From the NCBI GenBank assembly GCA_000209465.1, contig GL890585.1:145143-209142 (forward strand): a stretch of DNA of 64,000 nucleotides, read 5' to 3'. The notes under the pieces are model-generated. The model was not told the origin of the DNA and did not search any database. It was given only the letters and a program-made list of their open reading frames with translations. This stretch comes from Lachnospiraceae oral taxon 107 str. F0167 (lineage in GTDB: Bacteria > Bacillota > Clostridia > Lachnospirales > Lachnospiraceae). The position numbers and the translations under genes are program-made. Shown here one piece after another: positions 50,003 to 60,417 of this stretch. Position 1 is the first letter of the stretch, and each line of letters starts with the position of its first letter.

Positions 50003-50971
50003 ATGGATTTTATTACATCAATAAAAAATAAAAAAAATATATCTGCAAAATGCTCGGGATATCTTATACTTGTGTTTTTGGTGATATTATCATGGGCGGT
50101 ATTTAAAATACTTTCACCTGAAAACTTTGGTTCTCCGACTAATTTATTAAGTTATTTTCAGGCAAGTCTTATAGCGACAACAGGTGCTGTAGGATTTTAT
50201 TTTGTAATGGTAATGGGCATGTTTGATTTTTCTATCGGTGCAAATATTATGCTCTCAGCCATAGTTGGAAGCGTTTTTGCGGGTAGATTGGGAATGGGAT
50301 ATTTCGGACTTATATTAGGCTGTGTACTTACAGGAACAGTAGTAGGTTTCTTAAACGGATTTTTCTATGTGAATTTAAGAATTCCATCAATGATAGTTAC
50401 TACAGGACTGGCACTTATATATGAGTCTGTTGCAAACTATATTGCCGGCGGAGTTGAACAGACATTGGCATCTGAACTGAGAATTTTCGGAAGAATGCCG
50501 GGAGATATTATATTGGCATTGATAGCATTTATAACAGCATATTTGATATTAAATTATACTAAAATCGGTACTTATACATATGCGATAGGAAGCAATGAGT
50601 TTGTAGCAAAGAATATGGGTATCAATGTAAAAAAATACAAGGTTATTGCATTTATAATTTCAGGTGCTTTTTTAGGGGTTATGTCAATACTTACAATAAG
50701 TTATGGTTCATCAATGGTAGCAGTGACCGGAATGGCATCTATGAGCAGAAACTTTATACCTACAATGGGATGTTTTTTCGGTTTGGCATTTAAAAAATAC
50801 GGCATGCCTTTACAGGCAATTATTATAGGTGAGTTCGTAATAAATATAATATTCTTCGGATTTATTGCATTGGGTGCACCGACTGCAATTCAGGATGTTA
50901 TTACAGGTATTACATTATTGATTATTATAACATTGACAACCAAGGTAAATAAAGGCGAGATAGTTAAGTGA
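50003..50971 (+). CDS. CUT2 sugar ABC transporter permease 1 (RbsC/AraH-like)
   Basis: A 322 aa permease with eight to ten hydrophobic segments. The family pattern is 'TTGAVGFYFVMVMGMFDFSI', 'GFLNGFFYVNLRIPSMIVTT' and 'YAIGSNEFVAKNMGINVKKY'. It is the first of two unlike permeases in the operon, so the channel is probably a heterodimer. The ATPase gene follows 35 bp after its stop. Confidence 0.92.
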   Translation: MDFITSIKNKKNISAKCSGYLILVFLVILSWAVFKILSPENFGSPTNLLSYFQASLIATTGAVGFYFVMVMGMFDFSIGANIMLSAIVGSVFAGRLGMGYFGLILGCVLTGTVVGFLNGFFYVNLRIPSMIVTTGLALIYESVANYIAGGVEQTLASELRIFGRMPGDIILALIAFITAYLILNYTKIGTYTYAIGSNEFVAKNMGINVKKYKVIAFIISGAFLGVMSILTISYGSSMVAVTGMASMSRNFIPTMGCFFGLAFKKYGMPLQAIIIGEFVINIIFFGFIALGAPTAIQDVITGITLLIIITLTTKVNKGEIVK

Positions 50972-51006
50972 CGGATGCCTTTTAGGCATTTCCAAAAGGA
51001 GAGAAG

Positions 51007-52506
51007 ATGAGTGAAGTAAGATTACAGGTTGAACATCTATGTAAATCTTTTGGCATTACAAAGGCTGTCGCAGATGTTTCATTTAATATAAATAAAGGTG
51101 AGGTTCATGCACTGATAGGTGAAAACGGTTCGGGTAAGTCTACGCTTACAAATATGCTTACCGGAATTTATACAATAGACAGCGGTAAGTTTATTTTGGA
51201 CGGTAAGGAAGTTAATCCCAAAAATCAGGTGGATGCAAATAATGAAGGTATTTCAATAATAGTACAGGAACTTGGTACATTGTCGGGACTTACCGTTGCT
51301 GAAAACATTTTTTTGGGGCATGAAGATAAATTTACAAAGTTTGGAATAAAAAATACAAATTTGATGAATAAAATAGCGACCGATCTTTTGAAAAAATACG
51401 GATTTGAGAGAATTAAAGCAGGAGAAATAATAGATCATTATAACTTTGAGGACAGAAAACTTATAGAAATTGTAAAGGCAACATATTTTGATCCTAAAAT
51501 CGTGGTAATAGATGAGACTACAACCGCACTTTCAAATGAGGGAAGACATGAACTGTACAAGCATATGGAAAGAATAAAAAAGTCAGGGAATACGGTGATA
51601 TTCATCTCACATGATTTGCCGGAAATACTTGAGAAGTCCGATACTATTACAGTACTAAGAGACGGTGTATATATAGATACGGTTTTGTCTAAGGATATGG
51701 ATGAAGAGGGGCTTAGAAAATTGATGGTCGGCAGAGAACTTGAAGGGGACTACTATAGAAAAGATTATGGAGATTCAGTTCGTGATGAAGTAGTGCTTTC
51801 GGTGAAAAAAGTATCTGTCCCGGGTATTTTGAATGATGTGAGTTTTGAACTCCATAGGGGAGAAATATTGGGGTTTGGCGGACTGTCCGAATCCGGTATG
51901 CATGAGATAGGAAAGGCGGTTTTCGGTGCATCTTATGACAGAAGCGGAAGTGTTGTACTCGCTGACGGAACACAGATCAATGATATACCTACAGCAATAG
52001 CAAACTCGATAGCCTATACATCAAAAGACAGGGACAATGAATCTGTGGTAATGAATCAATCTATCGGAGATAATATTTGTCTGCCATCGCTTGATAAGCT
52101 TACCTCAAAGTGGAAGTTTTTATCAGACAGAGCGATGAATGATTTTGCAAATGAATATGCAAAAAAGATGTCTGTAAAGATGGTAAATACAGAACAGTTT
52201 GTATCAGATCTTTCGGGAGGAAATAAGCAAAAGGTGGTACTTGCAAGATGGATAGGAAAGGATTCGGATATTGTGGTACTGGATTCTCCGACAAGAGGTA
52301 TTGATATAAAAGTAAAGCAGGATATTTATAATCTTATGAATCATATGATAAAAAACGGAAAATCCATTATTATGATCTCAGAAGAACTGATGGAACTTAT
52401 AGGTATGTGTGACAGGATAATCATTATGAAAGACGGGAAGATTTCAGGTGAAATAGACAGAAGCGTGGAGATAGGTGAGAATACTCTTATTTCCATGATG
52501 GTTTAG
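51007..52506 (+). CDS. CUT2 sugar ABC transporter ATPase with two nucleotide-binding domains (RbsA/AraG-like)
   Basis: A 499 aa tandem ATPase. Domain 1 has Walker A 'GENGSGKSTLTNML' and Walker B 'VVIDETTTALSNEG', but its signature is degenerate ('NFEDRKLIEIVKAT' where an LSxGQ is expected). Domain 2 lacks a proper Walker A ('GFGGLSESGMHEIGKAVFG') but keeps a full signature 'LSGGNKQKVVLARWIG' and 'IVVLDSPTRGIDIKVK'. Degenerate second Walker A is normal for RbsA-type proteins; the altered first signature is less so. An AAAGGAGAG site precedes the ATG. Confidence 0.92.
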   Translation: MSEVRLQVEHLCKSFGITKAVADVSFNINKGEVHALIGENGSGKSTLTNMLTGIYTIDSGKFILDGKEVNPKNQVDANNEGISIIVQELGTLSGLTVAENIFLGHEDKFTKFGIKNTNLMNKIATDLLKKYGFERIKAGEIIDHYNFEDRKLIEIVKATYFDPKIVVIDETTTALSNEGRHELYKHMERIKKSGNTVIFISHDLPEILEKSDTITVLRDGVYIDTVLSKDMDEEGLRKLMVGRELEGDYYRKDYGDSVRDEVVLSVKKVSVPGILNDVSFELHRGEILGFGGLSESGMHEIGKAVFGASYDRSGSVVLADGTQINDIPTAIANSIAYTSKDRDNESVVMNQSIGDNICLPSLDKLTSKWKFLSDRAMNDFANEYAKKMSVKMVNTEQFVSDLSGGNKQKVVLARWIGKDSDIVVLDSPTRGIDIKVKQDIYNLMNHMIKNGKSIIMISEELMELIGMCDRIIIMKDGKISGEIDRSVEIGENTLISMMV

Positions 52507-52514
52507 GAGGAAAT

Positions 52515-53432
52515 ATGAATAAGAATAATATTTTACGCGCTGTTTTACCTATAGCCGGTTTATTTGTTATTTTTATAATCTTTAATATTTTTACAAACTG
52601 GAGAATGGTTTCTAATTTACCATTAGTATTGTCACAGGCATATGTGGTTATGATTTCCGCAACAGGTGTATTTTTTATTATGACAATGGGTGGTCTTGAT
52701 TTTTCACAAGGATCGATTCTGGGGATTTCCTCTATAGCGGTATGCATACTGTCAAAATACAATATACCTTTGGCAATACTTGGAGGTGTTTGTACAGGAG
52801 CAATTATTGGTGGAATAAACGGATATTTTTATGTGAACAGAAAAATACAGTCATTTATTGTGACGATATGTACTATGTTTTTACTTAGAGGAGTAATAAG
52901 ATATCTTACAACCAATGCACCTGTTGCAGGATCGGCAGCATTGGTAAATTTTGATACAATCGAATTAAAGGTTGGGATTACAGTAATTATAGTTTTAACA
53001 GCATTTGTAATATTCAGATTTACAAAGTTCGGTAAATATCTAAAGGCTATAGGTGCGGGAGAAAAAGCCGCTATATTTGCGGGAATCAGAACTGATAATA
53101 TGAAATTCCTGGTATATGTATTGGCAGGTGCTATGACCGGATTTGCCGCTTTTATTAATGTTATAAAAGTAGGCTCGGTAACTTCCTCCGGAGGAAGCCA
53201 ATTGGAAACTCAGATTTTAATAGCATTGGTACTTGGAGGTATGCCTATATCAGGTGGTGCAAAGGTAAGATTTGAGAATATAATTATAGGTTCATTATTA
53301 TATATTGTATTAAACAGCGGATTGACAATGATGGGATTTTCTACACAGATGATGCAGCTTATACAGGGCGTAGTTTTCTTGATATTTGTTGCGGTATTTG
53401 CCGACAGGAAATCAATACAGGTTATAAAGTAA
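52515..53432 (+). CDS. CUT2 sugar ABC transporter permease 2 (RbsC/AraH-like)
   Basis: A 305 aa permease, only eight bases after the ATPase stop. Typical parts are 'VMISATGVFFIMTMGGLDFS', 'GGINGYFYVNRKIQSFIVTI', 'KYLKAIGAGEKAAIFAGIRT' and 'SSGGSQLETQILIALVLGGM'. The C-terminal block is better conserved than in permease 1. Partner of permease 1. Specificity for L-arabinose is inferred from the downstream enzymes. Confidence 0.92.
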   Translation: MNKNNILRAVLPIAGLFVIFIIFNIFTNWRMVSNLPLVLSQAYVVMISATGVFFIMTMGGLDFSQGSILGISSIAVCILSKYNIPLAILGGVCTGAIIGGINGYFYVNRKIQSFIVTICTMFLLRGVIRYLTTNAPVAGSAALVNFDTIELKVGITVIIVLTAFVIFRFTKFGKYLKAIGAGEKAAIFAGIRTDNMKFLVYVLAGAMTGFAAFINVIKVGSVTSSGGSQLETQILIALVLGGMPISGGAKVRFENIIIGSLLYIVLNSGLTMMGFSTQMMQLIQGVVFLIFVAVFADRKSIQVIK

Positions 53433-53510
53433 TTATTAATGGTATGTTAAAAGATTACAGTTTAAAGATCGGATATAGCATATTTTAAAGGCTATAAGAA
53501 ATGGAGCAAT

Positions 53511-54941
53511 ATGAAGAAGATATATTTTATAGTTGGCAGTCAGGATTTATATGGCAGAGATTGTTTAGATACTGTTGCAAAAGACAGTGAGGAAATGGTA
53601 AAATTTTTAAATGAAAAGCTTTGCTCTGTAGCAGAACTTGAACTGTTGCCTATTGTGGAAACATCTGAGATTTGTATAGAAAACTTTAAGAAGGTCATGG
53701 TTGATGAGGAGTGTGTGGGTGTAATCACTTGGATGCATACATTTTCACCTGCAAAGATGTGGATAAAGGGATTGTCATTGCTAAGAAAACCTTTATTACA
53801 TTTACATACACAGTATAATGAAAAGCTGCCTTATGAGAGTATAGATATGGATTTTATGAATTTGAATCAATCTGCTCATGGAGATAGGGAATATGGCTTT
53901 ATACTTGCAAGAATGAGCATTGTGCATGAGGTGGTTGCAGGATACTATAAGCATGAGAGAGTTATATCACAAATAAGAAGATTTATAGAAGTGGCAAATG
54001 CTATTGATTTTTCAAGGCATTTGAAGGTGGCAAGCTTCGGTAACAATATGCGTGAGGTTGCGGTTACAGACGGAGACAGAGTTGAAAGCCAAATAAAATA
54101 CGGCTGGGAATGCAATTATTATGCACTTGGGGATCTTGTAAATATAATCAGCTCTGTAAGTGAAACTGAGATAGATAAAAAGATGGATGAGTATCTTAAA
54201 AAGTATACTTTGAAAACTGACAATATAGCTGCGGTAAGGGAACAGGCAAAGTATGAGGTAGGGCTTGATAAATTCCTTGAAAAAAATAAAATAGGAGCTT
54301 TTACAGATACATTCCAGGATCTACATGGGCTTAGACAATTACCCGGTATCTCAGCACAGAATTTGATGGCAAGGGGTATAGGATTTGCTCCGGAGGGAGA
54401 TTATAAAACAAGTGCTTTTTCCGCGGTACTTATGAAGATGGCACAGCATAGAGAGGGAGCGACCGGTTTTATCGAGGACTATACATATGATTTAACTGAA
54501 AATGAGGAAATTGAACTTGCCAGTCATATGCTTGAAGTTCCGCCTTCATTTGCCGCTACAAAGCCGGAGATACAGGTGCTGCCTCTTGGAATAGGGGGTA
54601 AGGAAGATCCTGCCAGACTGGTATTTGACGGGGTGACAGGTGATGGAATACAGGTTACAATGGTGGATATGGGTGACAGGTTCAGGATTATTTGTGCAGA
54701 TATTGAACTTATTAAGCAGCCGCATGAGATGCCGAAGCTGCCTGTTGCAAGAATTATGTACAGACATAAGCCGAATTTTGAGATAGGAACTGCTGCATGG
54801 TGTTATGCAGGTGGAGCACATCATTCTATTGTATCCACTGCGCTCACAAGATATGATATTGCTATGTTTGCCAAGCTTACGGGCAGTGAACTTATTACAA
54901 TAGGTGATGATACAAGAATAGAGGATTTATTACGCCTATAA
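53511..54941 (+). CDS. araA: L-arabinose isomerase
   Basis: Converts L-arabinose to L-ribulose; 476 aa with a metal-dependent active site. The N-terminus '[20 protein letters not shown]' and '[20 protein letters not shown]', '[20 protein letters not shown]', '[16 protein letters not shown]' and the late '[18 protein letters not shown]' are classic AraA blocks. It follows the transporter genes by 78 bp without a terminator and is followed by araD eleven bases later. Confidence 0.97.
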   Translation: MKKIYFIVGSQDLYGRDCLDTVAKDSEEMVKFLNEKLCSVAELELLPIVETSEICIENFKKVMVDEECVGVITWMHTFSPAKMWIKGLSLLRKPLLHLHTQYNEKLPYESIDMDFMNLNQSAHGDREYGFILARMSIVHEVVAGYYKHERVISQIRRFIEVANAIDFSRHLKVASFGNNMREVAVTDGDRVESQIKYGWECNYYALGDLVNIISSVSETEIDKKMDEYLKKYTLKTDNIAAVREQAKYEVGLDKFLEKNKIGAFTDTFQDLHGLRQLPGISAQNLMARGIGFAPEGDYKTSAFSAVLMKMAQHREGATGFIEDYTYDLTENEEIELASHMLEVPPSFAATKPEIQVLPLGIGGKEDPARLVFDGVTGDGIQVTMVDMGDRFRIICADIELIKQPHEMPKLPVARIMYRHKPNFEIGTAAWCYAGGAHHSIVSTALTRYDIAMFAKLTGSELITIGDDTRIEDLLRL

Positions 54942-54952
54942 ACAGGAGATTT

Positions 54953-55645
54953 ATGTTAGAAAAATTAAAAAAAGAAGTATATGAGGCAAATATGCTTTTG
55001 CCAAAGTATGGACTTGTAACATTTACCTGGGGAAATGTATCGGGCATAGATGAAGAAAGAAAGTACTTTGTAATAAAGCCAAGCGGAATAGAATATGACA
55101 GGCTTACCCCTGATGATATGGTGGTGATGGACTTGGAAGGTAAAAAGATTGAGGGGAAGTATAATCCCTCATCCGATACAAAGACGCATCTTGTACTGTA
55201 TCAAAATTTTAAAGATATAGGAGGCATTGTACATACCCATTCCCCATATGCCACAGGGTTTGCACAGGCAGGTAGAGATATTGTATGTATGGGAACCACA
55301 CAATGTGATTATTTCTATGGTGATATTCCATGTGTAAGGCATCTTACAAAGGAAGAACTTGATGAGGACTATGAACTTAATACCGGAAAGGTGATAGTGG
55401 AAACCTTTAAGGATAGAAAGATTGATCCTTTATATATACCCGGATGTATATGTCACAGTCATGGACCTTTTGCATGGGGGAAGGATGCACATAATGCCGT
55501 ACATAATGCGGTGGTTATGGAAGAGGTGGCAAAGATGAACCTTTTTGCATTGAGCATAAATCCTGATGCCGAAAGGGCGCCGAAGTATCTGCAGGATAAA
55601 CATTTTTTAAGAAAGCATGGTAAGAATGCTTACTATGGGAACTAG
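54953..55645 (+). CDS. araD: L-ribulose-5-phosphate 4-epimerase
   Basis: A 230 aa class II aldolase-fold epimerase giving D-xylulose 5-phosphate for the pentose phosphate pathway. It has '[20 protein letters not shown]', '[17 protein letters not shown]' and the zinc histidines in '[17 protein letters not shown]' and '[20 protein letters not shown]'. CAGGAGA precedes the ATG. Directly between araA and the FGGY kinase gene. Confidence 0.96.
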   Translation: MLEKLKKEVYEANMLLPKYGLVTFTWGNVSGIDEERKYFVIKPSGIEYDRLTPDDMVVMDLEGKKIEGKYNPSSDTKTHLVLYQNFKDIGGIVHTHSPYATGFAQAGRDIVCMGTTQCDYFYGDIPCVRHLTKEELDEDYELNTGKVIVETFKDRKIDPLYIPGCICHSHGPFAWGKDAHNAVHNAVVMEEVAKMNLFALSINPDAERAPKYLQDKHFLRKHGKNAYYGN

Positions 55646-55652
55646 GGGGAAT

Positions 55653-57248
55653 ATGGAAGTTAGACAGATAATAGAGAGCGGAGATATATTTTTAGGTATT
55701 GAGCTGGGTTCCACAAGGATAAAGGCTGTGTTAACAGATGATTCGGGACTGGTGCTCGGCACAGGTATACATGATTGGGAAAACAGCTTTATAGACGGCA
55801 TTTGGACATATCCTATAGATGAGATACTTTCAGGTATTTCAAGCTGTTATAAAAGTTTGAAAGCCGATATAAAGGAGAAATATGATATAACCATAAAGCA
55901 GGTAAAGTATATGGGCATCAGTGCTATGATGCATGGATATATGGCTTTTGATAAGGATATGAATCTTTTATCTCCGTTTCAAACATGGAGAAACTCAAAT
56001 ACTGAAAATGCAGCCGGGGAGCTGAGTGAAGATTTTAAATTTAATATACCTCTCAGATGGACAATAGCACATTTATATCAGAGGATTCTTGATAAAGAAG
56101 AGCATGTAAGAAATATTGATTTTGTTACAACTTTGTCTTCATATATTCACTATATGTTGACGGGAGAAAAGAATATAGGTATAGGTGATGCTTCAGGTAT
56201 CTTTCCGATAGATTCGGTGGATAATAACTATGATGAAAAGATGCTTGGTATATTCGAAGAAAAAATAAAAGATCGCAATTATCCCTGGAAGATAAGAGAA
56301 ATACTGCCAAAAGTCATGGTAGCAGGAGAATGTGCCGGTGTGCTTACAAAATCAGGTGCAAATCTTTTGGATAAAGACGGTGATTTGATGGAGGGCAGTA
56401 TACTTTGTCCGCCTGAGGGTGATGCAGGTACAGGTATGGTGGCGACCAATTCCATTGCAAAAGGCACCGGAAATATGTCGGCGGGTACAAGTATGTTTGC
56501 AATGCTTGTACTTGATAAGAAGCTTAATAACTATTATGAGGAGATAGATATGGTGACCACACCGAGTGGAGATCCGGTGGCTATGTCACATGCCAATAAC
56601 GGTACGGGCGATTTGAATGCCTGGGTGGGACTGTTTAGAGAGTTCTCAAAGCTTCTTGGTATAAATGTATCTGACGGTGAGCTTTATGAAAAGCTTTATA
56701 CAAATTCTTTAAAAGGCAGTGCCGACTGTGGAAATCTGATGGCTTTCGGATATTTTTCCGGTGAGGGTATTACAAAGTTGAATGAGGGCAGACCTCTGTT
56801 TTTAAGGAGCCCGAAGAGTGATTTTAATCTTGCGAATTTTATGAGAGCACATCTTTACAGCTCACTTGCCGCCGTTAAGGTAGGACTTGATATTCTGACA
56901 GAGAAAGAGAATGTAAAGATCAAGAAAATGATGGGGCATGGAGGCTTCTTTAAAACAAAGGGAGTAGGACAAAGATACCTTTCAGCCGCCATAAATGCTC
57001 CTGTGGAAGTACTTGAAACGGCAGGTGAAGGCGGTGCATGGGGAATTGCACTTCTTGCATTATTTACAAAGCATGCGACTGAATACAAAGGATTGGATGA
57101 GTTCTTGAAAAAAAGAATTTTTTCAAATAATTCCGGAAGTGAAATTATGGCAGAAGAAAAGGACGTGGATGGATTTAAACTTTTTACACAGAGATATCTT
57201 AAGGCTGTGGATATTGAAAGGTTAAGTGTAGAGAAATTTGCTGAGTGA
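55653..57248 (+). CDS. FGGY-family carbohydrate kinase, probable L-ribulokinase
   Basis: A 531 aa kinase of the FGGY fold. The first domain starts 'DIFLGIELGSTRIKAVLTDD' (phosphate-1 motif); later come 'YMGISAMMHGYMAFDKDMNL', 'GNMSAGTSMFAMLVLDKKL' and the C-terminal 'VEVLETAGEGGAWGIALLAL'. The expected step between araA and araD in the pathway is ribulose phosphorylation, and no other kinase is in the operon, so this is the likely ribulokinase, though it is not a standard AraB. The start at 55653 follows AGGGGG; an in-frame ATG further up overlaps araD. Confidence 0.88.
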   Translation: MEVRQIIESGDIFLGIELGSTRIKAVLTDDSGLVLGTGIHDWENSFIDGIWTYPIDEILSGISSCYKSLKADIKEKYDITIKQVKYMGISAMMHGYMAFDKDMNLLSPFQTWRNSNTENAAGELSEDFKFNIPLRWTIAHLYQRILDKEEHVRNIDFVTTLSSYIHYMLTGEKNIGIGDASGIFPIDSVDNNYDEKMLGIFEEKIKDRNYPWKIREILPKVMVAGECAGVLTKSGANLLDKDGDLMEGSILCPPEGDAGTGMVATNSIAKGTGNMSAGTSMFAMLVLDKKLNNYYEEIDMVTTPSGDPVAMSHANNGTGDLNAWVGLFREFSKLLGINVSDGELYEKLYTNSLKGSADCGNLMAFGYFSGEGITKLNEGRPLFLRSPKSDFNLANFMRAHLYSSLAAVKVGLDILTEKENVKIKKMMGHGGFFKTKGVGQRYLSAAINAPVEVLETAGEGGAWGIALLALFTKHATEYKGLDEFLKKRIFSNNSGSEIMAEEKDVDGFKLFTQRYLKAVDIERLSVEKFAE

Positions 57249-58338
57249 TAAAAGAGCGGGCCTCAAGTATATGAAAATATATAATTGGGGAAAGACTATT
57301 ATTATAAGCGGTGTTTTAAAATACGGCGCCAAATTTCCGAGTGAAAATATTCTTACAAGAAAGTTCGGGTTTTCCAGAGAAACTGTCAGGGGTGCATTGG
57401 AAAACCTGGAAAAAGAGGGTTTGATAGAGAGGATTAGAGGGAGTGGAACCTATGTTTCTTTTAAAATCGAGGAAACTTCCAAAAAGAAAGTCGGGTTGAT
57501 ACTCAGTTATCTTTCAGACTATTTTTTTCCGAGATTATATGACGGTATAAAGTCGATTATGGATGAGGAGAATATACAAATAGAATTGGCTGTTACCAAA
57601 AACAATTTAAATGAGGAAGCATATTATCTTGAGAAATTCAGGAATATGAATATATCGGGAATAATAGTTGAGGGGACAAAAAGCTCGTTTCCAAACCCGA
57701 ATGTAAAGCTGTATGAAAATTTGATTCAGAAAAATATTCCGATTATATTTATTCATAATCACTATTCAAATATGGACTTTGACAGTATAGAGATGAGTGA
57801 TGCAAAGTGCAGCTATGAACTTACAAAATTACTGATAGATAACGGGCATAGAAATATCTGCGGTATTTTTAAATATGATGATATACAGGGAATAGAAAGA
57901 TACAGAGGCTTTATGGAGTGTATGACCGAACATGATATTATTATCAATGATGATTTTATAAGATGGTATTCCACAAAGGATTTTGATTATAAATTTTCAA
58001 AGTCAAGCTTGAATTCTTTTTATAAAAAAACGAAATATTGCAGTGCTATGATTGCCTACAATGATGAAATAGCCTATAAGTATGCTGATTTTTTGGAAAC
58101 GAGATCTGAAAAGTTTTTTAAGGAATTTTCGATGGTTTCGTTTGATGATGCCGTTTTAGGGGATAGGGATTTTAAGATAATTTCAGGAATACATCCAAAG
58201 GAGAAACTGGGAAGACTTGCTGCAAGAAGTATTATAAAAATGCTGAATGATAATGATTGGATAAATAATAATTATTCATACAGATTTCCGGTAGCTATCA
58301 GTGAGGGTAATTCGGTGAAAAAATTAGTGGAAAAGTAA
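57238..58338 (+). CDS. araR: AraR-type regulator (GntR DNA-binding domain, LacI-type sensor)
   Basis: A regulator of up to 366 aa. The N-terminal winged helix is GntR type ('FPSENILTRKFGFSRETVRG' and 'LENLEKEGLIERIRGSGTYV') and the C-terminal part (about 80-360) is a LacI-like sugar-sensing domain ('KKVGLILSYLSDYFFPRLYD', 'YSNMDFDSIEMSDAKCSYEL', 'MIAYNDEIAYKYADFLETR', 'FSMVSFDDAVLGDRDF'). This hybrid is the AraR architecture and fits its place at the end of the arabinose operon. The start is uncertain: TTG 57238 overlaps the kinase gene by 11 bases; ATG 57271 has no good ribosome site. Confidence 0.9.
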   Translation: MLSDKRAGLKYMKIYNWGKTIIISGVLKYGAKFPSENILTRKFGFSRETVRGALENLEKEGLIERIRGSGTYVSFKIEETSKKKVGLILSYLSDYFFPRLYDGIKSIMDEENIQIELAVTKNNLNEEAYYLEKFRNMNISGIIVEGTKSSFPNPNVKLYENLIQKNIPIIFIHNHYSNMDFDSIEMSDAKCSYELTKLLIDNGHRNICGIFKYDDIQGIERYRGFMECMTEHDIIINDDFIRWYSTKDFDYKFSKSSLNSFYKKTKYCSAMIAYNDEIAYKYADFLETRSEKFFKEFSMVSFDDAVLGDRDFKIISGIHPKEKLGRLAARSIIKMLNDNDWINNNYSYRFPVAISEGNSVKKLVEK

Positions 58339-58348
58339 ATGCTTAGAT

Positions 58349-58391
58349 AAAATAGTGGCTGTAGCAAATTTTGCTGCAGCCACATTATTTT
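58349..58391. terminator. Bidirectional terminator between araR and the iron-type binding-protein gene
   Basis: AAATAGTGGCTGTAGCAAA pairs with TTGCTGCAGCCACATTATTT with few mismatches. It ends two convergent transcripts and overlaps the 3' end of the minus-strand gene. Confidence 0.88.
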
Positions 58392-59568
58392 AATAATATG
58401 TTCTACCAACACCCCTTACAGGATTAAGGATTGAGTTAACATCTTCTGTAGTAAGGTCCATGCCATAGAATTTTTTATAATATTCTTTAATTTTTTCTTC
58501 CATGTCTATATCTTCAAACTTTTCGGGATAGGTTGTCTTTGCAATCCACCAAAGAGAAAGAGGGGCATCTGTTGAAGGTGGCCACCAGCGGTGCATACCT
58601 AATGGGAATTTATATACCTGCTTATTTATAACAGCGGGTACTCCGCTCCAGTCGGCACCTTCGACGGTAGTATTATTATAAAAATCTTCGGGGAAGAAGT
58701 CTGAGAGAGTTGAGATAAATATTATTTCAGGTGCCCAAGAGTAAACCTGTTCCATATTTACATTTCCCTGAGTTCCCTTACCTACATGTATGCTTCCTGT
58801 TACAGAGGTCCAGTAGTCACTGAAACCGCCCAAGGTAAAGTTGGTACTGCTGTAATGACCTATCATCAATACTTTTTTTCTTTGGTCATCAGGAATATCA
58901 GCAAGTCTTTTGTTGATTTCATCCTGGGCTTCCTTGGCATATTCTGTTATGCCGGTAACTTTGCTGTCTTCTTCAAATACCTGCTCCATAAGAGTTATCC
59001 ATGAATTAAGTGTTTCAATAGTGTTTGGTCCGTTAGGGGTAACTGTGGAAAATCCGACAGCAGGTATTCCGGCATTTACAAACTGTTGCCTTTCTTCCTC
59101 TCCACCTGCATAAAATACCACATCGGGCTTAAGTTTTAACAACTCTTCCATATTTAGCTCACCACCCTTGTAATAATCTGTGGAAACATTCAATATATCA
59201 GGGGCGTATTTTGCCAGAATAGAATTTTGTGCAGCATATAATGAGTCCGGTGGCATGGATATAAGTCCGTCCACATTTCCTCCCTTATAAACCGCATATA
59301 CTGATGGCAGAGGAAGAAGCCTGTGTATAGCAATTCTTTTAATATCTTTTGCCGGAGGTAGCTCAACTTCAAAACCAAGCTGGTCTTTAATTATACGGGT
59401 GCCCTCATTTACCTCTTTTGAAACGCTTTCGGTTTCACTTGTAGTTAATGTCTCGGTTTTGCTTTCTGATGAAGTGAGAGTTGAATTAGTGTTATTACTT
59501 GAAGATTGGCATGCGGTTGTGGCAAACATTATAAAACCAACAGCTAATAAAAGCAGACTTTTTTTCAT
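58390..59568 (-). CDS. Iron-complex-type ABC transporter substrate-binding lipoprotein
   Basis: A 392 aa lipoprotein (lipobox TTAC, cysteine 20) with a Ser/Thr/Glu-rich linker to about residue 55. The fold is the helical-backbone type of iron-siderophore, heme and cobalamin binders: 'FEVELPPAKDIKRIAIHRLL', 'LLKLKPDVVFYAGGEEERQQ', 'EQVYSWAPEIIFISTLSDFF', and 'QVYKFPLGMHRWWPPSTDAP'. The aromatic 'MHRWWPPS' segment is unusual for siderophore binders and could line the ligand pocket. Last gene of a minus-strand operon after permease and ATPase. Ligand unknown. Confidence 0.88.
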   Translation of the reverse strand: MKKSLLLLAVGFIMFATTACQSSSNNTNSTLTSSESKTETLTTSETESVSKEVNEGTRIIKDQLGFEVELPPAKDIKRIAIHRLLPLPSVYAVYKGGNVDGLISMPPDSLYAAQNSILAKYAPDILNVSTDYYKGGELNMEELLKLKPDVVFYAGGEEERQQFVNAGIPAVGFSTVTPNGPNTIETLNSWITLMEQVFEEDSKVTGITEYAKEAQDEINKRLADIPDDQRKKVLMIGHYSSTNFTLGGFSDYWTSVTGSIHVGKGTQGNVNMEQVYSWAPEIIFISTLSDFFPEDFYNNTTVEGADWSGVPAVINKQVYKFPLGMHRWWPPSTDAPLSLWWIAKTTYPEKFEDIDMEEKIKEYYKKFYGMDLTTEDVNSILNPVRGVGRTYY

Positions 59569-59628
59569 AAAATCTTTCCTTTCTTAAAATAGTAAACCAT
59601 GTAAATGAATAATTTTTCAAATACATAC

Positions 59629-60417
59629 TCAGTCTGAAAGCTCCAATGCGGTTACAGTAGTGTAATCTGCAATGGGGGTGGTGTTATTTACAATATCCAC
59701 ATGAACTTTAAAAGTTTTCTCAATATTTTCCTGATTAAGCACATCTTTAATATTGCCGAATATACTTGTTTTATCCTTTCCTAACAGTATACATTTATCA
59801 GCAATAGAAAATGAGTGGGAGGGATAGTGTGTGTTAAAGATGCAAATCAGACCTTTATCAGCAAGTTTTCTTATTGTTTTTAATATGATAAGCTGATTTC
59901 TAAAGTCAAGATTACTTTCAGGTTCATCTAAAATAAGTATTGACGGTTCCTGAACGAGGGCTCTTGCAATTAAAAGCATTTGCAATTCACCACCACTTAT
60001 TTGATGACAGTATTTGTCGCTCAGATGTGAAATGGAAAGTTCATCCATTACTTTATCCACCATTTCATAATCCTTTTTGCCGGGTTTAGAAAAATTCCCG
60101 ATATGAACGGAACGCCCGAGAATTACAAGCTCTCTGGCTTTAAATGCAAAGGCAGGAGCTTTAGCCTGAGGCACATAGGAGGCTTTTGAGAAAAATTCTT
60201 TGGGACTCATGGTTGATATATCCCTACCGTCTATGCTGCTAAAACCGCCTGTCCAAGAATGAAGTCCTGTAATACATTTAAGAAGAGTAGTTTTACCTAC
60301 TCCATTAGGGCCAAGGATTGCCAATACTTCATTACTTTGAATGCTGAAATTAATATTTTCAAGGATAGTTTTGGATTTTTTATAAGCAAAACTTCCGTTT
60401 TTTGCTTCAAATATCAT
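59629..60417 (-). CDS. Iron-complex-type ABC transporter ATP-binding protein (FepC/FecE-like)
   Basis: A 262 aa ATPase. Walker A 'GPNGVGKTTLLKCI', 'ASYVPQAKAPAFAFKARELV', signature 'ISGGELQMLLIARALV', Walker B 'SILILDEPESNLDF' and switch histidine 'IFNTHYPSHSF' are intact; 'VILGR'-like text after the Q-loop is typical of the FepC group. It overlaps the permease gene by four bases (ATGA) and precedes the binding-protein gene by 60 bp. Confidence 0.93.
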   Translation of the reverse strand: MIFEAKNGSFAYKKSKTILENINFSIQSNEVLAILGPNGVGKTTLLKCITGLHSWTGGFSSIDGRDISTMSPKEFFSKASYVPQAKAPAFAFKARELVILGRSVHIGNFSKPGKKDYEMVDKVMDELSISHLSDKYCHQISGGELQMLLIARALVQEPSILILDEPESNLDFRNQLIILKTIRKLADKGLICIFNTHYPSHSFSIADKCILLGKDKTSIFGNIKDVLNQENIEKTFKVHVDIVNNTTPIADYTTVTALELSD

